From assembly GCA_019651435.1 (NCBI GenBank), contig BOYI01000001.1, forward strand, positions 682,001 through 746,000: 64,000 nt of DNA. Reading direction: 5' to 3'. This document shows, in pieces, positions 38,484-49,176 of this stretch. The DNA comes from Pelagibacteraceae bacterium (lineage in GTDB: Bacteria > Pseudomonadota > Alphaproteobacteria > HIMB59). The notes beneath the pieces are model-generated. The model was not told the origin of the DNA and ran no database searches. It was given only the letters and a program-made list of their open reading frames with translations. How positions within the stretch are numbered: position 1 is the first letter of the stretch; each line of letters begins with the position of its first letter. Both the position numbers and the translations under genes were made by a program.

Positions 38484-39301
38484 TTATTAAAACCTCTTGA
38501 AATAATTTGAACGGATAATATTGAAAATCAGACCTATTATCAAAGGATTTTTTTCCAATAAACTTAAATAATTCGTCTTTATTAAATAAATCCTCTGAAA
38601 TGATGGAATTTGATGAAAAATATTCACAATAATGGGAATTTTCAGGATCCCCATTATCTAAAATTATTTGAAGAATCTTTTTTTTTTCAAAATCAATCAC
38701 ACAAGATAAAAAAGAAATTTTTTGTGTAATTTTATCTTTTTTAATCATCAAAGATTTAATTGATGGTTTTAATTGACTGTACTGATCAATAAAAAAAAAT
38801 AAATCTGGAGTAAGATCAAATAAGATATCTTGACTTGATAAATTATTATATTGATCTTGTTTAAAAGTTAAAAGATATGAGACAAACTTTTTATCTTTGC
38901 TATCATTATAAAAATTTTTAAAGTTTTGATCATCAACCAAGAATAAATTGGGCATTAATCCTAAATTTTTTAGCTCCTGGTAGCCTTCTAATTCATTTTT
39001 ATTACTAATAATTGGATAATTTGAAATAATTTTTTTATTTTTTTTTAATGCTAAGTATGTGTATTCAAATTTGATCCCTGTAGGTAAGAAATTAATAATA
39101 TATTCTATATTACTATCCTCAATTAAATCCTCATAAGAACCATAATATTTTTCAAAGCCGTGATTTTCACTAAAGAGTTTAGCATCATCAGTATTTCTTG
39201 AAGAATTAGCATAAAGATTACAAAGATCTTCCAAATTATTTTTTTTGATAAACTGAATAGTTTTTGTTATCAGAACTAAGAACAGCTAAATTGCTTTTCA
39301 T
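38476..39301 (-). CDS. Divergent Gfo/Idh/MocA-like protein, frameshifted
   Basis: About 275 residues after one slip near 39253. The order of elements resembles the Gfo/Idh/MocA Rossmann domain: an N-terminal strand, LCNLYANSSRNTDDAKLFSE, YYGSYEDLIEDSNIEYIINF and the segment LPTGIKFEYTYLALKKNKK. The glycine-rich GxGxxG loop and the EKP motif are missing (SNYPIIS stands in the EKP position), so NAD(P)-dependent catalysis is doubtful. The C-terminal half is unlike any family I know. It heads a leftward run with the 100-residue protein and the serine genes. Confidence 0.6.
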
Positions 39302-39324
39302 AAATTTTTTAATATAATCCCGTG

Positions 39325-39750
39325 ATGAAACAAGTCTATTTAAGCTACCATGATATTCATACAGATTGTATAGAATTAGCTAAAATCATAAAAAAAAAGT
39401 TTAAACCTGAAAAATTAATTTTAATTTCTAGAGGTGGATTAATTCCTGGATCAATAATTGCTAATTATCTTGGTATTCAAGATATTGACGTCATTGCAAT
39501 GAAAACATATTCCAATAGGAAAAGAACAAATAAAATTGAGATTTTTAAAAGAATTAAATCTCAAAAAAAGCTTGTAGTAATTGACGACTTAGTAGATAGC
39601 GGTGAAACAGCTAAAATAGTTAAGTCAATGATGCCAAATTCAAAGTTTGTCACTCTCTATGCTAAAACCTCAGGAAAAAAACAAGCCGACCTTCATCTCT
39701 ATGATTTTAAAGACTCAGATTGGCTCGTTTTTCCTTGGGAGCAAGACTAA
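39325..39750 (+). CDS. gpt: Xanthine/guanine phosphoribosyltransferase-like protein
   Basis: A 141-residue phosphoribosyltransferase similar to Gpt, which salvages xanthine and guanine with PRPP. ILISRGGLIPGSIIANYLG matches the SRGGLVPG segment, LVVIDDLVDSGETAKIV is the PRPP-binding loop, and VTLYAKTSGKKQAD and DSDWLVFPWEQD match the Gpt C-terminus. I use the ATG at 39325; a GTG three bases earlier is possible. It faces the nucleoside ABC transporter, with 15 bases between the two stop codons, which fits purine salvage. Confidence 0.88.
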   Translation: MKQVYLSYHDIHTDCIELAKIIKKKFKPEKLILISRGGLIPGSIIANYLGIQDIDVIAMKTYSNRKRTNKIEIFKRIKSQKKLVVIDDLVDSGETAKIVKSMMPNSKFVTLYAKTSGKKQADLHLYDFKDSDWLVFPWEQD

Positions 39751-39765
39751 TTACTAATTAATATT

Positions 39766-40842
39766 TTATTGAGGTATATCTCCGTCAATACCCTGAACAT
39801 AAAACATCATTCCAGCAAGCATACCGTCATCGGCAACTTCACCTTCTGCTACAACTAACTCTCCTGCCTGATTATAAATAGGTCCTTCGAAAGAATGAAA
39901 AGATCCATCTTCAATAGCTGCTTCCATAGCCTTAGCTTCAGCAATTAAGTCAGCAGATAATAAATTTTCATTATATGGAGACATTTCAACCATACCCTCT
40001 TTAAAGCCATGCCAAGTATCTTCAGATTTCCAAGTTCCATCTAAGACAGCTTGGCTTTTGCTGCATAATATGGACCCCAAATATCTTCAATTGCAGTCAT
40101 ATGCGCATTTGGGCAAAAAGCTTCTTGATTTGAAGCTTGACCAAAAGCTAGCACACCTGCTTTTTCAGCAGCTTGACAAGGTGCATAAGAGTCAGTGTGT
40201 TGAACAATTATATCAGCGCCTTGGTTAATAAGAGTATTAGCTGCATCGGCTTCTTTTCCTGGGTCGTACCATGAGTAAACCCAAATAATTTTTATTTTAA
40301 CATCAGGATTCACCTTAGAGGCAGCTAGGTAAAAAGCATTAATACCTCTAATAACCTCAGGGATTGGGAAGGATACAATATAACCAATTGTATTTGTTTC
40401 AGTCATTTTTCCTGCAATATGACCTATTACTGATCTTCCCTCATAAAATCTAGCTGAATAAGTAGATACATTATCTAATCTTTGATAACCAGTAGCGTGC
40501 TCGAATTTAATATCAGGGAACTCTTTTGCAACTTCAAGAGTTTGATCCATATAGTTAAATGAGGTTGTAAAAATTAAATCATGACCAGTTTCAGCAAGTT
40601 TTCGGATTGATCTTACAGCATCAGCATTTTCAGGAACATTTTCAATAAAAGTAGTTGAAATAGAGTCGCCCAGCTGATCTTCCATATATTTTCTTCCTAC
40701 GTCATGCATGTAAGTCCAGCCGTGATCACCTGGGGGTCCAATATAAATAAAACCAATTTTTTTATCTGCAGCATTGGCCACCTTGGAGAGATATGGAAAA
40801 AATTGATAATACTGAGAGAATTGAGAGTATTTTTTTAATCAT
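39766..40842 (-). CDS. BMP family nucleoside ABC transporter substrate-binding protein, frameshifted
   Basis: A lipoprotein-like/periplasmic receptor of the BMP (Med/PnrA) family that typically binds purine nucleosides. A signal peptide (MIKKILSILSVLSIFSISLQ, then VANA-A after a slip near 40785) precedes ADKKIGFIYIGPPGDHGWTYMH. Family features are LIFTTSFNYMDQTLEVAKEFPDIKFEHATG, ARFYEGRSVIGHIAG and IVQHTDSYAPCQAAEKAG. A slip near 40060 leads to the C-terminal WKSEDTWHGFKEGMV. AGGAT upstream of the ATG is the ribosome-binding site. It follows the permease by 149 bases that contain no gene. Confidence 0.9.
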
Positions 40843-40991
40843 TTTTATCCTAACTTTTATTTAAGTATCAACTGACAATAAACTTAAGTTAATGTTTTAG
40901 TTAATGAATCTATTCAATATCAATTATGTAATAAATTAATAACAAATCAAATTGAGATTATTAAGATTTATGAAAATATTTAGTGGATAAG

Positions 40992-41856
40992 CTATTGATT
41001 CTTTTCAAAAGGAATATTGAGAGAAGACGGTGCACTGAGTTTTAGTCTTAATTTGTTAGATGAGATAAATACTAAAACTACCAATGTAGCAATATATGGC
41101 ATCATAGTGAATATTTGACCAGGTAATTTAACCCCAAAAGCTTGAAGATTCATTTGCATAATAGCAACTCCTCCAAATATATAAGCGCCCACAAGTAATC
41201 TATATGGTTTCCAAGTTGCAAAAACCACTAAAGCTAAGGCTATCCAACCTCGTCCAGCGGTCATCCCCTCTTGCCACATTGGAGCATAACATATTGAGAT
41301 ATAAAATCCTGCTAAAGAACTCATTACTCCACCAAACATAATAGTTAGATATCTTGTCTTAATGACGTCATACCCTAAAGCAAATGCGGAGTGATGGTTT
41401 TCCCCAACTGATCTCACGATCAATCCTATTCTAGTTTTATATAAAATATGATGAACCAAAATTACAAGTAGAAAAGATCCGATTATAAAGTAATAAGGAC
41501 TCAAACCATTAATGGGTGTGCCACTAAATTTTTTACCGAGCATTGCACTTAACCCATACCAAAAATAGTTAGAGCTAAACCTGTAGCTATTTGATTTGTT
41601 AATAAATTTAAAAACAAAAAAGCAAAGATTAGGATAAAATCATACCTGAAATGATGGATGCAAAAAAGAAAAAAATAGTTTCCAGTGAGTACCAATACAA
41701 TAAAACCTGAGACAGCCCCATAAGCATTAAACCCTCTAATCCTAAGTTAAGTACACCACTTTTTTCTGTCACTAGCTCACCTATTCCAGCAAAAACCAAA
41801 GGAGTTGTTGAAATTAAAACTATATTTAAAATCCCTATAATTAATTCTATGTTCAT
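40992..41856 (-). CDS. BMP-type nucleoside ABC transporter permease 2, frameshifted
   Basis: An inner-membrane permease (BPD_transp_2, NupQ/YufQ type). It starts [23 protein letters not shown]-like and [20 protein letters not shown], the conserved E-K-S-G-x-x-N-LG-xEG motif. After slips between 41545 and 41690 it continues [33 protein letters not shown] and [24 protein letters not shown], where G[11 protein letters not shown] is strongly conserved. Its ATG overlaps the permease 1 stop (ATGA). Confidence 0.92.
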
Positions 41857-42930
41857 TTTATAATTACTTTATATTTATTTAAAAAATCAGCACCTAATAA
41901 GAAAAATAAAACTAAACCCTGAAATACAAAACCAACTGAAGAGGGAATTTTCAAAAATAATTGAGCATCTTCAGCGCCTAAATAAGTTAGAGCAATAATG
42001 AGGGAGGATAAAATTATGCCTATTGGATTTAGTCTTCCTAAGAAAGCAACTATAATTGCAGTAAAACCATAATTTGGTGAAATATCACGGTAAAGTAAGC
42101 CAATAGGTCCTGATACTTCAAAAATTCCAGCTAAACCTGCACAAGCACCACTTATCAAAAAAGTAAAAATAATTAGTTGATTGCTTTTAAATCCTGCATA
42201 CTTAGAAGCTTTGGAGCTATAACCTGTTACTTTTAATTTATAGCCAAAAAGTGTCTTGTTAAAAACATAGTAAGAAATAATTGCAATCAAAATTGAAAAA
42301 TAAACACCTATATGTGCCCTTAAACCATCAATTAAGACGGGTAACCTTCCAGACTCAGGAAAGGGTCTAGACTTAGGAAGACCATAACTTGCAGGATCCT
42401 TCCAAGGACCAACCACTAAATAATCTAATATTAGAATTGCAATATACGTCAGCATCAAACTAGTTAATATTTCATTTGTATTAAATTTTGTTTTTAAAAT
42501 AGCTGGTATTAATCCCCATAAAGCACCCCCTATGCCCCCAAATAAAATCATAGCTGGCAATAAGAGAGCACTATCAGAGTTATAGAAAAAATAGACCTAT
42601 TCCTCCACCAAATATAGCGCCCATTGTCAATTGTCCCTCGGCACCAATATTATAAATATTGTTTTTAAAACAATATGAAAGGCCAAGTGCTATTATAGCA
42701 AGTGGGGTAGCCTTGACTAAAAGTTCAGATAAGCCATATGAGTTTGAAATTGGACTAATAAAGAAAATTTTAAAAGACTCCAAAGGATTTAAATCTAATA
42801 ATAAAAAAATTAAAGAACCAAATAATAAAGTAGCAAGGACAGCTACTAAGGGGGATAGATAAAAAATAAAATTTGATTGAGTAGATCTTTTAATTAATTT
42901 AATCAAATAATCCTCCCATATATTTTCCAA
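41853..42930 (-). CDS. BMP-type nucleoside ABC transporter permease 1, frameshifted
   Basis: The partner permease (NupP/YufP type), about 355 residues. The first piece has [28 protein letters not shown], with the conserved N-IG-EGQ motif; a slip near 42575 leads to [21 protein letters not shown] and [11 protein letters not shown], then [19 protein letters not shown]. The start at 42930 overlaps the ATPase 3' end by 32 bases; a later start is possible. Confidence 0.92.
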
Positions 42931-44401
42931 GTTGTGTCATATCTACATTTTCTGTAGTTAGTGATTTAGAGAGTTTGCCTTGATAAATAACAGATATTTG
43001 ATGACATAACTCAATTAATTCCTCTATATCATGCGAGATAATTAATATAGATATTCCCTTTTCTGATAATTCCAATAAAGACTTACGAATAAAAGACTCT
43101 GATCCAACATCAATACCCCAAGTTGGCTGAGATAAAATTAATAAATCTGGATTTGAAAGAATTTCCCTTCCTATAATAAATTTTTGAAGATTTCCACCAG
43201 ATAACTCTCCAGCTTTAGATATGGATGAAGGTGCACTTACGTTGAATTCTTTGATTATTTTTTTGGTATAATCAGAGATGTTGTCAAAATTAATCAAATC
43301 ATTTTTTGAAAAATCACTCTTATAATTCAAACTTAAGAGAACATTTTCTTCTAATGTCATCTCTGGGACTGCGCTATGTCCTAATCTCTGTTCAGTAACA
43401 AAAGATATTGATAGTTTTCTTTTTTCGAATGTAGATAATTTTGAGATGTTAATGTTTTTAAAAATTATTTCTCCTTGAAAATTTTCATCAGACTCATTTG
43501 TTAAGATATCCATTAATTCATTTTGACCATTGCCTGCGACTCCCGCTATGCCCATTATTTCACCTTTTTTTATCTGAAGATTAATATCTTTTAAATTTAC
43601 CGAAAAAGGATCACTGTAATTTGTTGATAAATTTTTTATTTCAAAAATTGATTTATCTGAATTGATAACTTGTTTTTTATTTAAAGCTGGAACCTCATAA
43701 CCCAACATTTTTAAACCAAGCGACTCAGGACTTTCTTTATGAGTTTCATAAGTGCCAATAACTTTACCAGAACGTAAAATAGTTACATAATTAGTGAGAT
43801 TTATTATTTCTTCTAACTTATGAGATATAAACAAAACTGTTAAACCATCTTTAACTAATTTTTTAATAATGTTAAAAAGTCTCTCAATTTCAAATGGAGT
43901 TAAAACTGAAGTAGGCTCGTCTAATATTAATATTTTAGGATTATTCAGTAAGGCTCTAACGATTTCGACTGTTTGTCTTTCACCAACAGATAAAGAGCTT
44001 ATCGGAGAGTCTAGGTTTAGATTAAAACCATATTTATTGCAAATTTCTATCGTATTTTCTTTTAATTTTTTAAAAGAAAGATTTTCATCAATACCTAAAA
44101 TTAAATTTTCATAAACACTTAACGACTCAAATAAACTAAAGTGTTGAAAAACCATATTGATGCCAAGTTTTTTAGCATCGAATGGATTTTTAATTTTTAC
44201 TTGTCTTGAGTTAATGAGAATTTGACCTGAGTCATGAAAAGAATGTCCGTATAAGATTTTAACTAATGTTGATTTTCCTGCACCATTTTCACCTAAAATT
44301 GCATGAATAGATTGCTGTTTGATTGAAAAGGAAATATCGTCATTAGCAATAACGCCAGGATAAAATTTAGAAATATTTTGAAATTCAATAATGTTACTCA
44401 T
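42899..44401 (-). CDS. BMP-type nucleoside ABC transporter ATPase (two ABC domains)
   Basis: A 500-residue double ATPase like RbsA/NupO. Domain 1 has Walker A AILGENGAGKSTLVKILYG, the family stretch GINMVFQHFSLFESLSVYENL, SLSVGERQTVEIVRALL and ILILDEPTSVLTP. Domain 2 has GIAGVAGNGQNELMDIL (a degenerate Walker A, usual here), SFVTEQRLGHSAVPEMTLEEN and ELSGGNLQKFIIGREI. Intact. The FQHFSL and second-domain features point to nucleoside or purine uptake more than to sugars. It is the first gene of the transporter operon. Confidence 0.94.
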   Translation of the reverse strand: MSNIIEFQNISKFYPGVIANDDISFSIKQQSIHAILGENGAGKSTLVKILYGHSFHDSGQILINSRQVKIKNPFDAKKLGINMVFQHFSLFESLSVYENLILGIDENLSFKKLKENTIEICNKYGFNLNLDSPISSLSVGERQTVEIVRALLNNPKILILDEPTSVLTPFEIERLFNIIKKLVKDGLTVLFISHKLEEIINLTNYVTILRSGKVIGTYETHKESPESLGLKMLGYEVPALNKKQVINSDKSIFEIKNLSTNYSDPFSVNLKDINLQIKKGEIMGIAGVAGNGQNELMDILTNESDENFQGEIIFKNINISKLSTFEKRKLSISFVTEQRLGHSAVPEMTLEENVLLSLNYKSDFSKNDLINFDNISDYTKKIIKEFNVSAPSSISKAGELSGGNLQKFIIGREILSNPDLLILSQPTWGIDVGSESFIRKSLLELSEKGISILIISHDIEELIELCHQISVIYQGKLSKSLTTENVDMTQLGKYMGGLFD

Positions 44402-44447
44402 TTGTCGAAATAAATATAAATAAACTAATTTGCATTATTGGGAATAG

Positions 44448-45038
44448 TTAAAGATATAAAGGTTCAGAATCATAAGAAGACCACAAGGTACCAAGTAACA
44501 ATAGTAGAATAATTTGACCAATTTTTTGAGTTTTATCCAATTTATCTAAATTTTTATCATTATAGTATTTCTTATAGGCATTAATAAAACCAAGATCACC
44601 TTTAGGTAAAATATTAGAAATACCAAGATGAAATATACTAAACATTTCTACAGTCCAAGGTCCAATACCAAAGATTTTAGTTAATTCATAAGGGGGCTTG
44701 GATTTATATGAGTGATCAAATTTAATAGACTTAACTAATTGATAATTTTCAATTAGTGAAATTATAGACTTCTTTTTATTCATGCTTAAAGGCAAATCCT
44801 CAATTAATTTTTTTTGATTTTTAAATCTATTATAATTAATAGAGCCCATAATTTTTTTTGATTGTTGGTATATAGACATAGCAGCAGTAACAGAAATTTG
44901 TTGTGAACAAATTGATTTAAATAAAATATCAAATTTATTTTTATTAAGTTTTAAATAATGATTCCTATTATAATATTTTTTAAAAAATGGATCTTTCTTT
45001 AGTAAATAATTACATCCTTTTTTCCAATAAGGTATCAA
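44448..45038 (-). CDS. DNA-3-methyladenine glycosylase II-like (AlkA/HhH-GPD)
   Basis: A 196-residue base-excision glycosylase. ICSQQISVTAAMSIYQQ matches the I-x-QQ-x-S motif, TKIFGIGPWTVEMFSIFHLG is the helix-hairpin-helix and LPKGDLGF the following Asp region of the HhH-GPD family. It removes alkylated purines from DNA. It is shorter than E. coli AlkA, lacking the N-terminal domain, like many bacterial forms. It lies four bases after the dehydrogenase gene in the ntrYX-trkA run. Confidence 0.88.
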   Translation of the reverse strand: MIPYWKKGCNYLLKKDPFFKKYYNRNHYLKLNKNKFDILFKSICSQQISVTAAMSIYQQSKKIMGSINYNRFKNQKKLIEDLPLSMNKKKSIISLIENYQLVKSIKFDHSYKSKPPYELTKIFGIGPWTVEMFSIFHLGISNILPKGDLGFINAYKKYYNDKNLDKLDKTQKIGQIILLLLLGTLWSSYDSEPLYL

Positions 45039-45042
45039 TTTT

Positions 45043-45912
45043 TTAAATAAAGGTCTTAACTAAGCTAGAAGTGTCTTGAATTCTATATTTAGTATTAATT
45101 AGTTTTTTATATTTCTGGTGAACTTCTTTAGTAAGTTTAAGATTTAATTTTGATTTTTTTGATTGTTTTAATACATATCTTAAATCTTTTTCCATCAGTT
45201 CAGTTGAAAAACCAAAATTAAATTTATTTTTAATAAGTGTCATATATCTATTACTAAATTGCCAAGAACCTGCAGCACCATTTTTGATAACATCATATAA
45301 CTTATTTTGATTTATTTTATGGTGTTTACTAAAAATAAAAGCCTCTGAAATAGAGTAAAGAATTCCACAAATTAAAATTTGATTAGTAAATTTAGCAAGT
45401 TGACCAGATCCAGTATTGCCCATATGGACAACACTCTTTGAGTAAGTTTTAATTATAGGTAAAGCTAATTTAAATTTAGAAGAATTGCCCCCTATCATTA
45501 CTGATAATTTCCGGTTTTAGCACCCTCTTCACCTCCAGTTACCGGGGCATCTAAAAATTTTATTTTATTTTTGTTAAGTAATTTATTTAACTTTTCTACT
45601 TGAGATAAAGAGATAGTCGAGTGATCGATAAAAATAGTATTTCTAGGGAAAAACATGAAGATTTTAATAAATTTTTTGTTACTTGATTGATGGATTGGTC
45701 ATCTTTTAAGCAAGTAATAATTATATCAAACTTAAAGTTAACAGAATTTTTGAAATCAAATTTTTAGCTTTATAGACATTTAACCAATCGTTTTCTTTTT
45801 TTTTTTGATCTGTTGTAGATAAATAATTCAATATTTTTAGATTTTGATAGATGAGCTGACATATGAAATCCCATACGACCAAGACCTAAAATAAAACTTT
45901 AGATTTTGGCAT
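45043..45912 (-). CDS. 3-hydroxyisobutyrate dehydrogenase-like protein, frameshifted
   Basis: A beta-hydroxyacid dehydrogenase of the HIBADH/GarR family, about 290 residues. LGLGRMGFHMSAHLSKSK is the NAD(P) loop, FIDHSTISLSQVEKLN and LDAPVTGGEEGAK are family motifs 1 and 2, and GNTGSGQLAKFTNQIL carries the catalytic Lys. Two or more slips occur between 45500 and 45890, with the last 152 residues open. Substrate is not decidable: 3-hydroxyisobutyrate, tartronate semialdehyde or glyoxylate. Start ATG 45912 overlaps the IMPase stop. Confidence 0.83.
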
Positions 45913-46610
45913 AAAAAATAATTTTCTTATTTAGAATATTAAAATCAAAATCAAAAGTTTTAAGATTACTGTTAAAATTTAAATTCTCTAAAAATGACAT
46001 AGCAGGAAATAAATCCCAAATTTTAGAACCATATAGGGTCATAAAAGTTCTATCACCCTCTAAAATTTCGATTACATCATATCCTATAGATCTAGATCTT
46101 TTCTTTTCAGTGTAATTAGAAATTTCATTTTTAAAAAAATCTTTGGCATGAGATCCAAGAAAACCAATGTGGTGATAATATTTTTTTGGAGAAATAAGTT
46201 TATGATTTTAAAATTTTATTTTCAAAGAGTGATAAAAATTATTTTTTATTGGATCGTAAATAATTGAAAATATACTTTTATTATCATTTATAAAAGAAAC
46301 CATAATAACAACTTTATTAATACCATTAATAAAATTTCTAGTACCATCAATTGGATCTATTGTTAAATAATGATTATAGCAAGAAGATCAGAATTATTTT
46401 CTTCAGAAATTATATTATCAAAACCTTTTTCCTTAAATATTGGATAAGTTCATTTTCAATTATTAAATCGAATTGAGTAACAAGTGAATGATCTGATTTT
46501 TCAGATACCTGATCTTTTTCTAAATTACCTAAATTTGGAAGCAAATATTCTTTAGATACATCTTTAAAAAAATTATGAGTTTGATTAAAAAAATTTATAT
46601 CAATAATCAT
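45899..46610 (-). CDS. Inositol monophosphatase family protein, frameshifted
   Basis: An IMPase/SuhB-like phosphatase. The N-terminus (MIIDINFFNQTHNFFKDVS, then SDHSLVTQFDLIIENELIQYL) is the family opening with the first metal motif. Later frames give IDPIDGTRNFINGI, matching DPxDGTxNF, then IVMVSF-like and, near the end, IWDLFPAMSFLE, where the W-D metal Asp lies. Slips occur near 46400, 46215 and 46150. The total of about 237 residues is short but normal. The start overlaps the trkA stop by 11 bases. Histidinol-phosphatase-type activity is an alternative. Confidence 0.75.
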
Positions 46611-47929
46611 TGATATATTTTTCTAATATATGAGAATTCTTAGCCTCAACGAGCAATACTAAGACATCATTGTTTACGGGTATATGATCATTATTAGAGA
46701 GCTGAATATTTTCTTTTGATATGGTACATATATGTTTAATTTCTTTTGATTTTTTAATATTTTCAAAAAAGTTCATTTCTATATTTTACTTCATATAAAA
46801 GGAAATTATCTCTTAATATTGAATGATAAGATAAAAGAGAACCCTCTGAAATTTTTTCAATTATTCTTGAAGTAGTCAATTCTCTAGGATTAATGATAAC
46901 ATCTATACCTAAGTCATTTGCAAAAGATGAAAATGACTCATTATTCACAACAGCAAATACAGATTTTGACCCTCTCTTTTTAGAAATTATTGATAAAATT
47001 GTATTTATTTGGTCATTATCAGTAACGGTTATGACTAAATCAGAAGTATTTAACTTAACTTCATCGTATAAAGATTGATCTAATGCATCTCCATGGAATA
47101 TAGAAGTATTTTTTAAACTACTAGCTAAAAAATCACATCTTTCTTTATCATACTCTAATATTTTAAGATTAATTTGTTGTTCATCTTGCTCTATCAATTT
47201 AGATAAATTTTGACCAATATTACCACCGCCAATAATTAAAATATCTAGTACATAATCCTTATAACCAAAAAATTTAATTAATTTTTTTAAATATTCTTTT
47301 TTAATAAGTAAATAAAGTTGATCAGATTTTGAAATATTTTTGAAATCAAAAAAAGACTCATCTTCAAAAGTATGACCTATGTAACATAAATTATTTAATG
47401 AGAAAAAATTTTTAATCTCTTCAAATGATTGGTGTTTAAATAAATCAGAAGATTGCATACCTATTAATAAGTAATTTTTAGAAATTAGAGACTCACTAAA
47501 AAAAGCACCTGGCATATGTATCTTTTCAAAAATATTATTTGCAACTTCCCACTCTGGTGAAATAATATGATCTAAAAAAGAATTAGAGTCAATGAGAAGT
47601 GATTTATTTTCATCAGAAATTAAATTCTGATTTCTTATTCTTGCAATAGTTTTATCTACTTTTAAAAATTCTTTTGCAAATTTACATGTAATAATATTTT
47701 TTTCATCACTTTTTGTAACAGCAATAAAATAATCAATTTTAGTTTTAAAATTTGAATAAAATGTAGGGTTCAAAGGATCTTCAAAAATTGTTTTAATATC
47801 ATATCTCTCAGAAAGTCTTTTTAACTCTGAAGGATCATCATCTAATAAAAAAACACTTTTTCCCTGCTCAGATAACTTTTTGGCAAGATTTGCACCAACT
47901 ACACCAGATCCCAAAATAAGAATATTCAT
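46600..47929 (-). CDS. trkA: Trk potassium uptake regulatory protein TrkA, frameshifted near the end
   Basis: A cytoplasmic subunit that gates Trk/Ktr K+ channels with nucleotide binding. Two RCK-N domains are present: NILILGSGVVGANLAKKLSEQ from residue 2 and DILIIGGGNIGQNLSKLIEQ from about residue 228. A slip near 46795 ends the open frame; the next frame continues FENIKKSKEIKHICTISKENI and VLVLLVEAKN to 46600, supplying the second RCK-C. About 443 residues. The ATG overlaps the ntrX stop by one base, an arrangement common in alphaproteobacteria. No TrkH is present in the window. Confidence 0.92.
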
Positions 47930-49176
47930 TAGTCTATTTTAATATTAAGAGATTTTATTTTTCGATAAAGAGATACTCTATCTAAATTCAACATTTTTGA
48001 GGTTAAAGTCATATTCCAGTTATTATTCTTTAGTTTTTGAATTAAAAAATCTCTTTCAAATTTCTCTTTTGCTTCTTTATAATTCATATCATAAAGATGA
48101 GAATTACCTGTAGAATTATCAAGTATTTCTTTAATTTCATCAATATTTACAATTTCAGGCGATGATACCAAATTATTAATTAGATTTTGGGCCAAATTCA
48201 TTACCTCAAATACATTTCCTGGCCAGTTATGTTTGATAAGCAAAGTCTCAATTGAAGGGTCAATATCTATTATTTTTTCAAACTTTTTTTGAGAAAACGC
48301 ATCAAAATAATATTTAAATAATTTCATAATTTCGTTTTTACGTTCCATTAAAGGTTTGAAATGAAATTTATAATCAATTTTCTTTAACATAATGTCATCT
48401 AAATCTGGGTTTTTTGAGTCAAAAATAATTGAAGCATTAATCTTATTATTTTTTACTAAATCAAAATAATTCAAAAGTTCTAAATTATTAAACTTTTCAA
48501 AATCATTAAAATAAATTGTAAAATAGTTATGAAGAGAAGAAAATTTAAGAAGATCATTCTCATTCATCAAATTTTCATTCATATTAATAAATGTATCTGG
48601 GTTATTTGAAGATAATGTCATATGAATAAAATTTGCCATATAATTTTTTCCTATACCACTAGGACCATATAAAAGTATTGATGAATTAGATTTTATTTTA
48701 TTTATTTTTTCAAAATAATTATCAATAATTTCACTAAAACCAATTTTATTAATTTTAGAATGAAATGAAATTTGATTACGATAATTATTAATAGTAACTT
48801 TTTGTTTTAACTCTAGAAGATTTTTTTGAATAATATGAAGAAGTTTTTTAGTTTCAAATGGTTTTTCTATAAAATCATTTGCTCCTGCCTTGACAGACTC
48901 TATTGCATTATCAATATTTGCATGTCCACTAAAAGAAATAATTACAAGATCATTATAATTCTTTTTTAATTCGTTAATTATATCTATGCCTTGTTTTGAA
49001 CTATTTTTTAGCCATAAATCAACTAAAACTAAATCAAAATCAAAATTTCTTTTATGTAGATTTGTAAATTCTTCATAAGAAGTTACATAAGAACTATTAA
49101 ATTCATTTTTATTTAATATTAAAGAAACTTGCTTACAAATTTCTAGCTCATCATCAATTATTAAAATTTTAGACAT
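47929..49176 (-). CDS. ntrX: NtrX-type response regulator with degenerate AAA+ domain
   Basis: A 415-residue regulator paired with NtrY. The receiver has the acidic pair Asp8-Asp9, phosphorylation site Asp53 in LVLVDLWLK and the K in FIEKPFE. The central AAA+ domain is divergent: its Walker A is GPSGIGKN at 171-178, ending in Asn, and no GAFTGA loop needed for sigma-54 contact is visible. The C-terminal Fis-type helix-turn-helix (WNMTLTSKMLNLDRVSLYRK) is normal. It probably regulates without sigma-54. Its start overlaps the ntrY stop by eight bases. Confidence 0.93.
   Translation of the reverse strand: MSKILIIDDELEICKQVSLILNKNEFNSSYVTSYEEFTNLHKRNFDFDLVLVDLWLKNSSKQGIDIINELKKNYNDLVIISFSGHANIDNAIESVKAGANDFIEKPFETKKLLHIIQKNLLELKQKVTINNYRNQISFHSKINKIGFSEIIDNYFEKINKIKSNSSILLYGPSGIGKNYMANFIHMTLSSNNPDTFINMNENLMNENDLLKFSSLHNYFTIYFNDFEKFNNLELLNYFDLVKNNKINASIIFDSKNPDLDDIMLKKIDYKFHFKPLMERKNEIMKLFKYYFDAFSQKKFEKIIDIDPSIETLLIKHNWPGNVFEVMNLAQNLINNLVSSPEIVNIDEIKEILDNSTGNSHLYDMNYKEAKEKFERDFLIQKLKNNNWNMTLTSKMLNLDRVSLYRKIKSLNIKID

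Noticed and set aside
40843-40991. A small gene or structured RNA between the BMP receptor and permease 2
   Set aside because: Only AT-rich sequence with a short AACTTAAGTT palindrome; nothing supportable beyond a possible promoter for the receptor gene.
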